DNA of 64,000 bases from Mixophyes australis (Eukaryota; Chordata; Amphibia; Anura; Limnodynastidae), in NCBI GenBank assembly GCA_036250195.1, contig JAVHZZ010000006.1, forward strand, positions 162,681,224 to 162,745,223, read 5' to 3'. Position numbers and translations under genes: made by a program. Under the pieces are notes generated by a model. The model was given only the letters and a program-made list of their open reading frames with translations, searched no databases and was not told the origin of the DNA. Of the stretch, positions 11,600 to 24,156 are shown in pieces; position 1 is the stretch's first letter; each line of letters opens with the position of its first letter.

Positions 11600-12945
11600 G
11601 ATATATATAGTTTTAAAATAATTCCTAATTTGTTAAATACATTTTATGTACTTGTAGACTTTTTGTAAAAACATTTTTTCCACTTTAATGGAGTTAAAAG
11701 CCCAAATCCTTGTAAGCTGGCTCACGCATGTAAACATCTGCAAAGCCTCACCTGGCAAAATGGTAAGATAACCTTTACTACTCCTGGCCAGGGCAGGTGA
11801 GTATCAGCTGCCCAGTGATATACTGTTCCTGATAAATAAGCCACTATAGCTTTGAGCTGGATCTTCATTGCTTTTAGGGCAAATAATATACATCAAGTTC
11901 TCTGATCCTTTTGATAACGCTAGTTTACACTGCCATTATCAAATACACAAATAATAAATACATATTTTTAAATTATATTTATTATATAATTCTTGTCAAT
12001 CTAATGAGAGACTTGCGATAACTTCTGAAAACATATATACTTTGTATAGCAATGGATGCCATCAGCTCCACTGCACTGCTCCAGAGATACTACAGAGGCA
12101 AAGCAGACTGGCTCAAACTCAACCTGCAAAGTAGGTGGACTGTCAATCAATGACACTTTACTTTTATCAGTGCCTCTGACTCTTCAGTGTTGTGGGCTAC
12201 ATAGACCTGCAGGCCCTGCCAGAGGGCAGGCTGGAACCTGTCATTTCAAAATATCTGAAGAACCTCAGGTTACACTGGTATACAGCCAGTCACATAACAC
12301 AATTAGGGGCTGATTCAACTAGCCACGAGTTTCTGATCTAGAATCATGCATTAAGGTTCTACGTCATATTTAGGTACTGACCATTGCTCATTTTTGCTGG
12401 CAACCCCTAGGATTGTGAGCAAAAATGACCAATGTTATCATTACTATAATTTCCATTCTTGTGTGCATAAGCATTACGTATGAGGCTACTATGGAACTCT
12501 TGTAGCTAGGTGAATTGGTGCTTAATGTGGAATTGTCATCATTTTCATCATACCTAAAATCACTTTATGAGATGGGTCACTGCTCATGCACTATGGGCCA
12601 GTGCTGTGTGTTCACTCAGAGGTAAAAGTCCCTGAATGCTTTATGCATATACAGCATTGTACAGATCAGAACCAAAGATAACTTAACATTTCAGGCAAAT
12701 GATCAGATTTTTCCAATGAACATTGAAAATTAAATTTTTAGAGTGCAAAACAGCTTTGATCAATCTATTTGCATTCGCATAGATTTTCAGTAGCGTGCGA
12801 AGATTTCTGTAAATGCACATAGGTTTGCAGAAGTTTGCTTTACCCGAGAGGAGGAGTGGGGCATTACTTGCAACATATAGAGTAGGCGCACATCTGCGCC
12901 TAAGTGTCAAGGCTCACGACCACCAAGTTGAGCTTTTAGAACGGA
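10929..12945. other. Intergenic with AT microsatellites
   Basis: No gene supported. A TA tract follows the element end at 10,925. The frames at 11,315-11,506 (minus) and 12,056-12,313 (plus) show no recognisable domain. GGGGCTGATTCAACTAG near 12,306 recalls the GGGCCTGATTCATTA ends seen elsewhere in the window and may be another copy of that terminus. Confidence 0.45.
11503..11606. repeat. (AT)n microsatellite
   Basis: An interrupted AT dinucleotide run of about 100 bases, broken once by GTG and once by TTT. Confidence 0.93.
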
Positions 12946-12948
12946 TAG

Positions 12949-13650
12949 TGTTAAGGTCTTTATTTTTAGCAGCCGCCTTTCCCATAGAAATGTATGTGCT
13001 CACAGGTACTTGCATGTCCCCAGGTCTTCAGCTCAGTGTAGTAAAAGTTCATCTATGATGGCCGTAGTACAGATGGAACCGGAAGCGCTGGTCCAGGCTG
13101 GAGTGGGTGGTCAGTGGCAGGCCAAGGTCAGGGGTCTGTAGCAAATAGGCAAATTGGTATCCAAACAGAGGTCAGGGTCACAAGCGGAACAGCGGAGTAC
13201 AATATTCAAGAAAAAGGTCAGGGCAATAGGCAAACAGGCAAGGTCCAAGGTACAGGCAAGGGTCACAACAGAAAGTCAGCCAAAGTCAGGAGACAAACAG
13301 CAGGTCAGCAAACAGCACAGACTGTGAACACTATAACCGGCAGGGAGGCTAAGCCCTCCCTGCCTTAAATACCAAAAGCAGCCAATCAGAGCCCAGCCCT
13401 ACAAATATCCCCAGAGGCTGCCTAAATAATAAACCACTGATTAATTAGCCCTCAGGCTGTTTAACAATATGCGCAAGTGCCCAGCTGACCAGTGTTGCCG
13501 GGACGCGGCGCTACTTAGAAAGCGTCCCGACCAACACCATGGCAACGGTCGGGAACCAGAAATGACATCCTAACTGTTGCTATGACAGCCGGGAAGCAGC
13601 TGGAGCAGACGAGCCGTGAATCGCCACGGATCGCCGCGGCCCGTAACACT
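12949..13650 (-). mobile_element. Solo LTR, Ty3/gypsy-like, minus strand
   Basis: Read on the minus strand it starts TGTTACGGGCC and ends ACCTTAACA, the TG...CA frame of an LTR. It has GC-rich upstream sequence, a GTATTTAAGG TATA-like box near 13,370 and a long CTGACTTTGGCTGACTTTC / GACCCTTGCCTG leader. An AATAAA polyadenylation signal lies a few bases before the 3' end (about 12,957-12,964 in plus coordinates). No internal gag-pol flanks it, so it is most likely a recombination-derived solo LTR. A clear target-site duplication is not visible. Short frames inside it are shadows. Confidence 0.68.
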
Positions 13651-14147
13651 AAGTTTATAGAGCAGTGGAAAAATTTAGTTTCCTTTCTTGGAGTTTGATT
13701 ATTAAAATGAGATAAGAGGTGGAAAGGGCATTTTTAGGAGTGTTCCTAGTAGTCCAAAAGGACTTGATTTTTGTACCAGCTCTGAGATGGAAGTCTTCAG
13801 GACTCAACCCATACTGTTAATGGGGCCCATTTTGTACCTTAAAAATGCATATAAGCAATCTTCTAAGCATAGTCTGGGCAATTTAATAAAAAAGTGGGAG
13901 GAGGTTGTACTTGTGATATTTAATTTTTTTCACAATGTGTCTCTTCAGGTTTTGCCTTTCAAACTTGTAATGAAACAAGAGGTGTATTTTTCACCTCAAT
14001 CAGTCTGCACCTCATTTCTCGCAAAGTGTGGATTATAAAACCATGTACTTGTCTAGCTCTTTGGTTCCCCAAATGTCCCAATTATATTTTTAGACCATAT
14101 ATTTATTATAATTATATTTGAACTTATATATACTGTATTGTTAAATT
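13651..14147. other. Intergenic, nothing recognised
   Basis: No gene seen; the 83-codon frame at 13,787 has no domain-like content. Confidence 0.5.
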
Positions 14148-14935
14148 GTAACATGTCTGAAAGAGCATAGCTTTGTTAACTTGTGCACACATGCAGACTA
14201 GTCCATTGTTTTAGCTTAGGCATAAGGATAATATTACATTGTCAACCAAATTCCTGCATGAATGTACATCACACAGGGGGTCTCATGTCCCTTGTTTATA
14301 TCTGTGCCTTTGTGAGTTAAGATCATGAAAAGGTGCACAGATTCAGCTCTTTGTTGAATTATACATGATAGCATTATGTATTTAAATGTTATGTCTCTGG
14401 ATTGTGACCTGTAACCATGTTATGTTGAAACTCTGTGAAAATCAACTCTGCTCTATAACCACAGAACAATACTTGCCCCTAATTGCTTCAAGAGTGACTC
14501 ATATGCTATCCATTTGTCTGCATGTTTACCTATCAGGTAAACACAGAAAAGGACTAATCACGTCTCTGCCAACTGACATGGAAGGGACAATCGGTCACTG
14601 GAATACTGCCTTTCTCCTGTCTTTCATCGGGTCTTAAAGAACTGTGTGCCCACCAAAAGCAAAGTGAAAGTGACCCAGAACTATTTCCTGGCTGGTAGTC
14701 TCAAATGAGAGAGCGTATGTGTCCCAGGAGAAGATTGTATGGACAGCACTCTCTGAAACTGGTGAAGTAGACTTTATTGTGATTTGTTTGCAGTTTGTCT
14801 TTAAATGTTAATATTGCTGTTTGGTGCTACCTTTCTGTTAAATAAACCTAAAAATTATTATTTCTGATATTTGTCTGGGTAATTTTGAATCTTGGATAGG
14901 TAGCGAGTAGGCCAGCTGTGTGGCACAGAGCGATA
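14148..14935 (+). mobile_element. Possible solo LTR of another retroelement family
   Basis: Starts TGTAACATGTCTG and has ATTTAAATG boxes and a late AATAAACC signal (about 14,839) followed by about 100 bases with TTTGTCTGGGTAATTTTG and TGTGTGGCAC. This is the signal order of a retroviral-type LTR (U3, polyadenylation signal, short end). No matching second LTR, primer-binding site or gene was found, and the boundaries are approximate. It could also be unrelated unique sequence with a chance AATAAA. Confidence 0.3.
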
Positions 14936-17931
14936 CATTAAGCCCACAATATGGAATGTGTTCAATTTTTACTGTAACTTTAGTTATAGAAGAGATGCTT
15001 GGCCATGAATATTTTTTTTATTATACAAAGCACTTTCTGTAATACAAATATAATGTATTTTGCATAATCATGCACAAGTTTATTTCAATTTAATGTCTTG
15101 GTAATGAGCCTGTTGATGTAAATGAAATTCATGCATGGATAAATATTTTTGTACATAGATGTGCCAAATGCATACATACAATAACCTTGCAGCAGTTAAA
15201 AGGGGTGAAATGGTTTTGGATTAAGTGAGAAAACATCTGATGAGTTAAAGGAAAAAATGTAGACATTATAAGACATACCTTTAATTTTTCCTTGGCATTA
15301 TACAACTTATTCAAATGTATGTGCTGACTGTAGATTTGTTAATATGCCCGGCACCTTTTTACAAAGCAAAGTGCATAAGTATGTCACAGCATAAATGTGT
15401 AAAGTAGTTTATATGAAAAGATATACTTTTGTCATGTGTTTGGATGTTTGGATGTGCCAATGCACAAGACCTGAGCTTCAGCAGGGCTCCATGCTTATGG
15501 GGTATCTTATGTCCCACTAGGAGCCATTGGTATTATAGTAAAATAGTGGCAGACGACCTATCAGAAGTGACTCAAAAGTTAAATCAGAGGCAAAGTCAAG
15601 GGTCAGGCCAAGTTTAAATTCCAGAGATACAATTCAGGAACAAAGGATTAAGAAATAGAGCGCAATAGTCTCACAAAGTCTCATTCTCAATGTTGATCTT
15701 AAATTGTGTTTCTAGGTCCACCTCCTGGTAACTCAAGCTAGGGCTAAATTCAGGAAAACTCGAGACCCCTACTTCATCATCCATAACAAAAACTTGCAAG
15801 ACTTAACAGTGATGTCAGCAAATAAGGAATCAGGGATTCAGGGATATCAGATGTATTTTACTGATTCGTTCAGAGTCGTAGTCAACTGTAGGATTTAAAC
15901 ATGCTTATGATAACATTGTCAGACTACAGCTAAATAATTGTGTCTTAAATAAATGTAATTTTACAGATATTATTTATTCATATTAATGTGGGCACATGTT
16001 CAGCAGTTGCAAGCAATGCATTAACCTCATATTTTTATAAGTGATATAACATTTGTTAAAATTAAAATACAGATATTAAAATACAGAGGATGATTATACA
16101 CTGGGAGATTACTGACAATAATGAATGAGGCACATCTGGTCAACTTTCACTGACCTACTTAATGTACACACACGGGTTTATATATTAAATAGCTTCCATT
16201 AACCTTTATGTTGCCTGAAGACCTGTAGTACAAAATAAAAATACATTGCAAACTATGTATGTTGCCAAATGCTTAATGAGGGTCATGGTGAGCCAAAGGT
16301 TTAATTGGATTCACTATTTAAAGGTTATGATTAGGGGCAAAAGTCTTACAAGGGGAGCTGATTGGATAATGCAAAAATATTGAAAGTTACAACAATTATG
16401 TCCTTTAGCAAATATATGAATACATTTTACATTTTAAATTAGATCCATTGAAAATCCATTTACATTTCTTTTAATGGGTCCGTGACTTTCTCTGTTCTCC
16501 AGTTCCTTATAACACTTTGGCCATTTCCTAACAACACTTGATGGCTCTCTCCTAAGCCCATATGCTCTTCAGTTCTTAGCACTACATGTACGTTTCCTAC
16601 AACTAACTGTTTTCCCGTTTCTATCACTGCTAGTTCTCAATGCCCCAACACTACCAGTTCCTTGCTTTATTGTTCCCTAAGATCTAATACTATTTTTCTC
16701 CAAGGTCCTATCAGCATTTATTCTCTCTTCTTAGCACCCCTCCTCTTCCAAAGTTGCTAGCAAATAATTCTTCCACATTGCGTACACCAGTTACAATGAT
16801 AACTTACTCTCCAATTCCTACAATCTATTGTTCTGTGCCTACTAACAGCAATTGTTCTTCATTTACCATCTGTATATGGTGTCCTGTTCATAGCACTATT
16901 TGTTTTGCTAGAATTAATTGTTTTTCTGTTCTACCTATTTTCTATTTCCTAGCAATGCTAGTTCTTTATTTCCAAACACTAAAGGGCTCATGTAGTGTTG
17001 AATGAGCATCTATGCAATTACATACTGTACATGTGTACATAAAAAAAGCATAAATTAGTCCACACCAAGATTTTAGCATACCTTACGCTTGGTGAGGCAG
17101 AAAGAGGGAGGATTGGGGCATTCAAGTGTAGGTCGAGTATAGTAAGTGTGTTCATGTAATTGTTACCCAAGCAGACCTGGTTGCATCCCCAGATATGTCC
17201 TTTACGATATGTATCTCCAGCTTGTGCTGGAGGGCTGGTGCAATAATTTGCCTTGATGATGGCCATCAGCAGCAATAGGTAGCTGCTTCTGATTGGATAT
17301 TTGCTGATTTACCTTTTCAGCTCATATTACTACATTCATTAGTTGAGTCTATATCAAGTCAGGTATTCACATTTCTAATTTGACATTTTTTATTTGGACC
17401 AATTTAAGTAAGAATTTTTAACCATTAGCTGACAGACGTGGGGGTTCTTTAATTATGTTATATTGCCAGTTTTCGCATTCTGAGTGGAGAAAATGGGGGG
17501 GGGGGGGGGAAAGGGTAAGAGTTACATTCAGAAATCCCCATGAGTTACATACTATTAATTTAAAGGAACTCGAGTTTTGAGCCATTTAGTTTTTTTAGTA
17601 TTTGCCCATTATTGGGTCTCCTTACAGGATTAAGCTGTTTTTGAAAAAAATAAATGTGGGCAAGGGGGTATGTGAGGAAAACAGCTATTTGGCAAGGGGA
17701 CATATTTTAGAAAAGCTGGTTGGCAGGGAAGAATTTGAGAGAAAAGCTGGCGGGGAGGGGGGCATGTGCAACAAGAGCTTGTGGACAGGGGTCATGTGTG
17801 AAAAAAGCTGGCTATGGCGCCTAGGGCAGGGATACATATGAGAGAAAACCTAGTGGGCAGAGGGGCATGTGAAAAAACTAATGGAATGGAGGTGGCATGT
17901 GTGACAAAAGCTGATGGACAGTCAGTATATA
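14936..17931. other. Intergenic; degenerate repeats only
   Basis: No gene supported. About 15,540-15,640 has GGCAAAGTCAAGGGTCAGGCC, similar in wording to the leader of the LTR at 13.1 kb, and may be an old LTR remnant. About 16,480-16,990 is pyrimidine rich with recurring GTTCCTA / TAGCACTA words every 35-50 bases, a decayed tandem repeat. A run of about 20 G lies near 17,490-17,511. About 17,640-17,925 repeats AAAAGCTGG / GGGGCATGTG words. Confidence 0.45.
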
Positions 17932-18273
17932 ATAGAGATGGGCAGGTTCGGTTCGCCGAGAACCGAGCCCACCCAAACTTTGCCTATCCAAGTACCGAGC
18001 TGAGTAGCTCGGTACTCTCCTGCCCGCTCCGAATCCAAATCAAGGCCGAACGTCATTGTGACGTCGTTGGATCTCGGTTCTCGCGATACTTCAACATTAT
18101 AAATACACGCCTCCACAGCAATCCATCGCCATTTGACAGAGGGAGAGAGCAGGGTGTAGTCACAGGCTGAATAGAGCAGGGACAGAGAATCCAATATTCT
18201 TCTTGCAATTGCTCTAACAAAAATCGCTAGAGAAGAGAGGAGGATAGAGGTTTATTTTTTTTTTAAATATTTG

Positions 18274-18473
18274 GCACTCCCCAGTGCTTTTGGGGTGTCC
18301 CCCATATTTGTGCATAAATATTTCTGGCTGTCAAAAGTCATATCTGTCAGCAGTATCTACCAACTAATTTTTAGCACTCCTCAGTGCTTTTGGGGTGTCC
18401 CCCATAATTGTGCATAAATATTTCTGGCTGTCAAAAGTCATATCTGTCAGCAGTATCTACCAAATAATTTTGC
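18274..18473. repeat. 100-bp direct repeat, two copies
   Basis: GCACTCC at 18,274 and 18,374 start two near-identical 100-base units that share CAGTGCTTTTGGGGTGTCCC and GTCAGCAGTATCTACCAA. They sit just upstream of the ATG at 18,481, in what would be the element's 5' leader. Confidence 0.93.
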
Positions 18474-18480
18474 GCTCAGA

Positions 18481-19178
18481 ATGGATTCAAAGCAGTCCAC
18501 ATATGATCAGAATGAGCAACCAGATTCTGTCACCAGTCCTGATGTTAGTGTTCCCAGTACGTCATCTGGCCAAGGCGATGTCAAACAACAGAGTGTTTCC
18601 AAATCAGTGCAAAAAACAAAAAACAAAAACAAATTTACTGTATTGAAGCGAAAAAGAAGTGTTACTGAGCAAAAGTTAAGTGCCGATAATTTTTTTTTGC
18701 AAATATGCCATTCTACACACGCAGTGGCAAAGAGAGAATGAGGCCTTCACCTTTGGCTATTAGTGGCAGATCCCAAAAAGTTACCCAGCCTACAATTGGT
18801 GCACAACTACTGTTATGTGTCAAAGCCGAGCTGCAAGATAACAGTAAGGCATTAGAGGAGAATGTTTGCTCTGATTCACAAATGACAACAATCCCTGTGG
18901 AGAGACCATCCAACAGTGGGATGTCAAATCGTGAGCATTCTGTTAGTGTACCCATAAAGAAGGGCCATTTCAGCAGTTCTGCTGATGTGTACCTGAACAG
19001 CCCGAGTGTAGCCGGTGATACAAAAATTGAGGATGAGACTTTGGAAATAGAAGAGTATGAGGGGGAGATTTATGGAGGTGACGAGGGCGCTAATGAGGAT
19101 GTTGATGATTATGATGCAGACAGATACCAAATTGCCTTTCTCAATTTCTATTTATATTCTAGATTATATAACTGCTGA
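18481..19178 (+). pseudogene. Frameshifted transposon ORF, N-terminal part
   Basis: ATG at 18,481 opens a Ser/Gln-rich frame with SVPSTSSGQGDVKQQ and a basic KTKNKNKF / KRKRS patch that looks like a nuclear-localisation signal. At the run of T near 18,690-18,700 the frame breaks, and a second frame continues in another phase to 19,178. That part is acidic: EIEEYEGEIYGGDEG, then NEDVDDYDADRY. The polyT run is the likely site of a 1-base slip. The protein then runs into the minisatellite. The order is typical of the disordered leader of hAT transposases; no zinc finger or catalytic segment is visible, so family assignment is tentative. Confidence 0.38.
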
Positions 19179-19556
19179 ATAGTTTTCTATTTTACTCCTA
19201 GTGGAAAGGGGATCTGATGCAGACAGATACCAAACTGCCTTTGTCCATTTCTTTGTATATTCGAATTTCTAATTCTACAGTCTATGCAGGCTGCTTTTTT
19301 TTTCTATTTTACTACACGTGGATAGGGGGGGGGGTCTGATGCAGACAGATACCAAACGGCCTTTGTCCATTTCTTTGTATATTCGAATTTCTAGTTCTAC
19401 AGTCTATGCAGGCTGCTTTTTTTATATTCAACTACAAGTGGAGGGTGGGGGGGGTATAGATAGTCACCAAAGTACCGTGGTCCATTTAATTTCACTTTCT
19501 AGCTCCACAGTCTGTGCAGGCTGCTTTTTTAATATTCAACTACAAGTGTAGGGTGT
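19117..19556. repeat. About 120-bp minisatellite, 3-4 copies
   Basis: Units start GATGCAGACAGATACCAAA and contain TGCCTTTGTCCATTTC, CTACAGTCTATGCAGG and a GTGGANNGGGGGG run. Copies two and three are closest; the first is partly coding in the frame above and the last is most diverged. Confidence 0.88.
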
Positions 19557-20442
19557 AATATACACCCAAAGACGATGGCTACATTGCCAATAATCAAAGA
19601 TGGAGGAGGTTGACAACCAGGTTTCACTGTATAATTTGCAGACAAGTGTTCGCATTAAGGACGGCCTACCAGGGATTAAACTGTTTTTTTCATAATTTAT
19701 TAGCTTTAGGATTACCTCACTTATCTAAGAAACTGGTGAAGCACTAAATTAGGTTATTTTAGACCAAAAAAATTGCAATGGGGGTCACATATTGCAAAGA
19801 CACTAAGAGATCAGAATGAAGGGCCTGATTCATTAGTTATCTTATCTTGTGCTTAAGTTGCGATGAGTATTTTAAGAACAAACTGGAAGATAAGAATTTC
19901 GAAACTCAATCAGCAGCGGAAAATTCAAATACACGCCCACCTTCAGTCCTTTACGCAACACAATATAAGATGCAACGAATCTTAAATAATTAGTTCATCT
20001 TAAGATCCGCTTCTGAACTTCCGTTTCTTATTCAAACATAAGGAAGTGTTACGTAATGGCAAATGTGGGAGGTTCGTGGGAAGTTCGAAGGGTTTGTTTA
20101 CACATGTAAAAACACAATCGAGAGAATATTATGCAGGACTATTGTAATCTAATTATTCGGTTTAACACTTACATGTTTATATAACCTGGGACAAATGACT
20201 TTGAAGTGTTTTTAATAAGCTAAATCAACATGTTGTCTTATTCACCTATATCAAAGATCATGTAATGTGTTTGTTTGTGTTTGTGTTGAACTGAATGCAT
20301 GTGGATGCAAATGCATCTAATTCGCTTGCATAAATAAATATGCATATTAATATTAAAAAATAATATATGCTAAAAAATTGTATCCTGACTGTTACAAATT
20401 GCGTAGCGTACTATTCCATAATTAATACATAAGAAAGTACAT

Positions 20443-20536
20443 ACAACCTCCACACAGAGGAAGGGTGTGAGGCAGGAATCGAACTCCTGCCTCCATTTTT
20501 GGAAGGTGGATTGGCTAACCACTAAGGCAACGCTCA
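20443..20536 (-). repeat. Inverted SINE-like tRNA head
   Basis: On the minus strand: TTGCCTTAGTGGTTAG (A-box region), paired CCACC/GGAGG-like anticodon-arm remnant, and a near-perfect B box GGAGTTCGATTCC (plus coordinates 20,475-20,487), then CTCTGTGTGGAGGTTGTATG, the start of a V-SINE central domain. Downstream on that strand, ATTATGGAATAGTACGCT matches sequence after the heads at 26.9, 29.5 and 38.8 kb. Confidence 0.7.
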
Positions 20537-21788
20537 TTTAGAAAAAAAGAGAGAGAAGCTCACCAATTCAGCATGTGTGCTTCAGCTGTAAGAGATAGAT
20601 AATAATACTTCAAGAATAAAAACAACACAACACAGCCACACAGATCTTTTCTACACCTGAGTGTAAATGTCTGTCTGTCATTCCACCATAGTATCTCTGC
20701 AGAAGGGGATGCTAACATTTACCATTTAGACGTGTACACTGTGCTTAGCAATTAGGATGAGACATGTACACCTGGATTCGCAATTCAATGTCTTTATATA
20801 GTAGCAACAAATAAATATGTGGTTTTGTGCTCTTCCTTCAGTCCTGCTATTTTTGAATATTTTTGGGCAGACACATTTGTTTCTTCTACACTTGGAAGAC
20901 ATTATTGCAGTGAGTACTATTTGATATGTCTTAAGAGATATTACATAGCAATGTGTATTTTTTTTAAAAAAACTTTTTTTTAATTACAGCCACAGTTGTA
21001 ATAAATAGTAATGTAAAGTGGGTGGTGTGTCTATCAGTTAGTTGGTATTTGTAAAAATCGGCTAATAATGCGCTAATAATAATATGAAAGCATAACAGTT
21101 TCATTTGTTTGGCTAAATTCTGCAACTTAAACCAAGAGAACTCTTGCATAAGGGACACATAGGAAATTCACGTAAACATGGGGAGGCTATACAGAGAGAT
21201 AAGGGCATGGGGTGAGGATTAGAACTCAGGTCCCCACTGTTTAATGGTGGATTGTCTAACCACTAAGGCAAATTGTTGATAAGTGTATACAAACACATAC
21301 ACAAGCATCTTCTCCCCCCCCCCCCTAAAAAAATGGCAAAATACAAATTACATTCTAAATGCTAAGCACTAATTTAATTATTTGGAATTGTTTGAGACAC
21401 AGGGACAAGTGTGTAACGTTAGAGTACACTTTAACTTTGTAAAGTGATAAGCATAGATGCTTAATTGTGGCCTTTTTTTTTTTACAAATAAAGATACATT
21501 TAGAGCTGTCTGTTCATTGTTGGAGGGTCCATAAATATGTGTGTGCCTCTTAATGTAGAACAAGTAAAGGTTTTATTAACCTGGAGTCTGTGTTGCACGT
21601 TCAGGTTTTTTTTAGTCCTTATGTGGCTAATTAAGAGAATAAATGTTTGATTATGCAGTTTAGGCCAAAGATGCTGCATTGTAGTGCACTTTAAATTTAC
21701 TATGTGATGTGCAAATGCTTTAAACATTATATGAATTGTCAAAAATACATACTCTAATTTATAAACAAAAGAGAGTACTCATTTGCCA
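20537..21788. other. Copy A interior, no gene
   Basis: About 20,640-20,790 is a diverged copy of the region upstream of exon 1 (GATCTTTTCTACACCTG; TGTCTGTCATTCC; CATGTACACCTGGATTCGC), also present near 24.46-24.56 and 44.10-44.23 kb. A short inverted tRNA-like head lies at 21,225-21,270. Poly-C at 21,316-21,325. Frames at 21,378-21,742 show no domain. Confidence 0.45.
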
Positions 21789-22325
21789 CACTAGCACGGT
21801 TACCTTAGTGGTTTGTACTTCTGTCTCACAGCATTGGTGTCATGATTTAAAATACCAAACATGACCTTATCTGCGTGGACTTTCTGGTCCATTAAGTGAC
21901 GTAAAGACAAAATTAGAGGAACTTTGAATATTGTTAAAGTGTTGACTAACATTTTTTTTTTGGCACCAAAAAAAACTAATGTCTCTTTTTTTCAGGTACC
22001 ACAATGATACATTGAAAGTTGATCTAGGACATGCCTTACCCCAATTCTAAATATGTATCAAATTTTTCAATATACCAGCAATCAAACATGCTCTGACCAA
22101 GTTGCTCCTTTTAATGACTAATTTTTCTTAACGATTCTTGCACTGTATGTTCTCCCAATGTTTTTTTTTTATTTCCTCCCTCAACTCCATTTGACTTCTT
22201 CAATCAAAGTGTGTGTGTGTGTGTGTGTGTTGTTAGACTGTAAGCTCTGTTGGGTCAGGGACTGTGTTCTCTGTATAGCACCTCAGAGTTGCTGGTACCA
22301 TCATAAGTAAAATAAATAATGATGT
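21789..22325 (+). repeat. V-SINE interrupted by about 240 bp
   Basis: Head CACGGTTACCTTAGTGGTT and CTGTCTCACAGCATTGG lie at 21,795-21,842 with CTTATCTGCGTGGACTT. The central domain resumes only at 22,140 (TGTATGTTCTCCCAATG, ATTTCCTCCC). A (GT)n run and an L2-like tail follow (GACTGTAAGCTCTGTTGGG, CAGGGACTGTGTTCTCTG, ATAAATAATGATG). The 21,895-22,137 segment is unrelated and probably a later insertion. Confidence 0.72.
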
Positions 22326-22534
22326 AATGCAAAGGGGCCAATGTAAATTAAATGTGAGGTATGTTCTAAATGTCCATCCATTATTGACTAAAATAACCTC
22401 GACACATTTCTTGTAATTAAATTACACACAACAATTTTTTTTTTATAACAATTTTTTTTACTGTAATAATCAAAAAACCAACATTATAAATATTTTTACG
22501 AACTAATTTTGTGACAACATATTATTTTTTTTTT

Positions 22535-22675
22535 TTAACAATTTAGAATGTTTTTAATCGTTCGACAATATTTTAAGATATCATAAATTATGTCAGCTTT
22601 AGATTGTGGGATTTCATCCACAGCCTGGGTATCTTCTTGAGTTGTTGAAAAATGCTTAGCTAATTGTACAAACAT
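22535..22675 (-). other. Short open minus-strand frame downstream of the acidic exon
   Basis: A 46-codon frame (VQLAKHFSTTQEDTQAVDE, then SKADIIYDILKYCRTIKNI) ending in TAA at 22,535-22,537. It lies where a terminal exon of the copy-A gene could be, but it does not resemble the 40.05-40.22 kb segment and I see no strong acceptor. Mentioned for completeness. Confidence 0.15.
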
Positions 22676-23043
22676 ATATTACTTCAAAGGGGTGTACTTT
22701 GTTTATCTCATTTGACGAGATCACCAGAAGCATGAAGTGGTGCATAACTTTACATTGGAAAAGGTTAATGGTATGCTAAACACAGTACTAGGCAGAGGAT
22801 TAATACTTTTGAGTGGAAGATGTATTTATATATACACATTTGTGTGGAGGTCAGGGGAGGGGGAGGGGGGGTAGGGTTTACTTGAAACAACCAAAATTAT
22901 TATTATGGCCATCATGGTTGAAAACCGTGGAATGAATAATTAGCTATTGGGAAAATGGCATGTGGATAATCACGATTTTTACTCAACTACAATGTGCCTC
23001 AAAAGGAATACAATTAGGAAATGGGTTTAATTGCAATACTTAC
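22676..23043. other. Intron-like interval of copy A
   Basis: Non-coding; holds a G-rich tract at 22,852-22,874. It begins, on the minus strand, with GTAAGTATT right after the acidic exon. Confidence 0.4.
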
Positions 23044-23257
23044 ATTCACCCATTGTCACCTCCAACACTGCCTGTGTGGCAGGCACCTCCTCTTCCAGGG
23101 CCTCCTCCAATGCTGCTGCCCCCGCCACCTCCTCTGGTGCCTCTGCCACCTCCTCTTATGCCTCCGCCACCTCCTCTGGTGCCCTTGCCACCTCCTCTGG
23201 TGCCTCTTCCACCTCCTCTGGCACCTCCGCCACCTCCTCTGCCTACTCCTCCAACAC
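23044..23257 (-). pseudogene. Acidic repeat exon of the copy-A gene
   Basis: Bounded on the minus strand by an acceptor (TTTATTTAACAACAG) and a donor (GTAAGTATT). The 214-base segment has one frame made almost entirely of seven-residue units PEEVAEA (21 bases), ending LEEALEEEVPATQAVLEVT. Two stops (TAG and TAA) interrupt that frame. The equivalent exon in copy B (40,779-41,045) is also acidic but has a different repeat unit. The opposite strand gives long proline/leucine frames, which are shadows. Function unknown; an acidic linker or activation-type region of a transposon accessory protein is a reasonable guess. Confidence 0.5.
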
Positions 23258-23867
23258 CTGTTGTTAAATAAATATTACAAATAAACTTCTTGCAAAAACT
23301 TCAACCTGCTTCTCAATTATAAACATCTAGGGCCTGATTCATTAAGGATCTTAACTTAAGAAACTTCTTATTTAAGTCTCCTGGACAAAACCATGGTACA
23401 ATGCAAGGGCTGCAAATTAGTATTCTGTTTTGCACATAAGTTAAATTCTGGCTGTTTTTTCATGTAGGCCCCTAGTCTGATAATAATGTGAACTGACATT
23501 GTGAAACATGCATTTTAATAAAGATCTAAAGAAAATCTTTAATAAAAGGAATTAAATTTGACAGACACATCCCCCTTTTAGATGGTCTGTAACAAGATTT
23601 GTTTTGGGATTATGGATGTGGAAAGGTCATTATTATTGTTTAAATGAGTACTTAAGTATTTTTTTTTTCAGATTCCAAATTTTTACCATCTAATTGTCAG
23701 ATTAGGGAGAAATTTTACAGGAGGTATTTGGGTAAGACCTTGTAACATGTGAAAATCATCTTAGGCCAACTGTGAGCATTGTCTCCAAAGATGGCGTTCC
23801 ACTCTTTTTGCAATATAACACATCTGCCACTGTAATATTATAACTGTCTGTAGGGTAATGTCAGCAA

Positions 23868-23960
23868 GTTGCCTTAGTGGGTAGCACTTCTGCCTCACAG
23901 CACTGGGGTAATAAGTTTGAATTCTAAACATGCCTTATTGCTCTGGAGTTTGGACCTCAA
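23868..23960 (+). repeat. Truncated V-SINE head
   Basis: TTGCCTTAGTGGGTAGCAC, TTCTGCCTCACAGCACTGGG and AGTTTGAATTCTAAACATG followed by CTCTGGAGTTTGG. The rest of the SINE is missing. Confidence 0.7.
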
Positions 23961-24156
23961 TTATTAAGGAAAGTAACCAAAAAAATTATGATACAGGGGC
24001 AAAAGCATGTTGCACTGGACAGGGAGTTACATTTCTAAGCTGGAGGCAGATTGATATATTTGAGTAGGCCAGGTCATTCGAAATTTTTGAACTCATTTCT
24101 AAAAGTAAACTAAGTATGTGTATTATAGTATTTTAGCCAAATAATAGCGAACTCAC

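Larger units (their letters stand above)
17932..19790 (+). mobile_element. hAT-like element, right end missing
   Basis: Begins TAGAGATGGGCAGGTTCGG, a terminus of the TAGRGATG class shared with 9,063 and 31,744. Then come a GC-rich palindromic zone (ACCGAGCTGAGTAGCTCGG), a CATTATAAATAC promoter-like box (about 18,096), a two-copy 100-bp repeat and a frame-shifted ORF. A 120-bp minisatellite follows. About 19,575-19,780 continues with ACATTGCCAATAATCAAAG and CTGTATAATTTGCAG, which may be further coding remnant. No inverted right end was found before the next repeat at 19,824, so it is probably truncated there. Confidence 0.5.

Noticed and set aside
18705..19178. Independent acidic gene
   Set aside because: It continues the frame from 18,481 across a polyT slip and ends in a minisatellite within a transposon.
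22960..23284. Proline-rich or leucine/cysteine-rich plus-strand proteins
   Set aside because: They are the antisense of a 21-bp repeat exon; the splice signals and acidic frame favour the minus strand.
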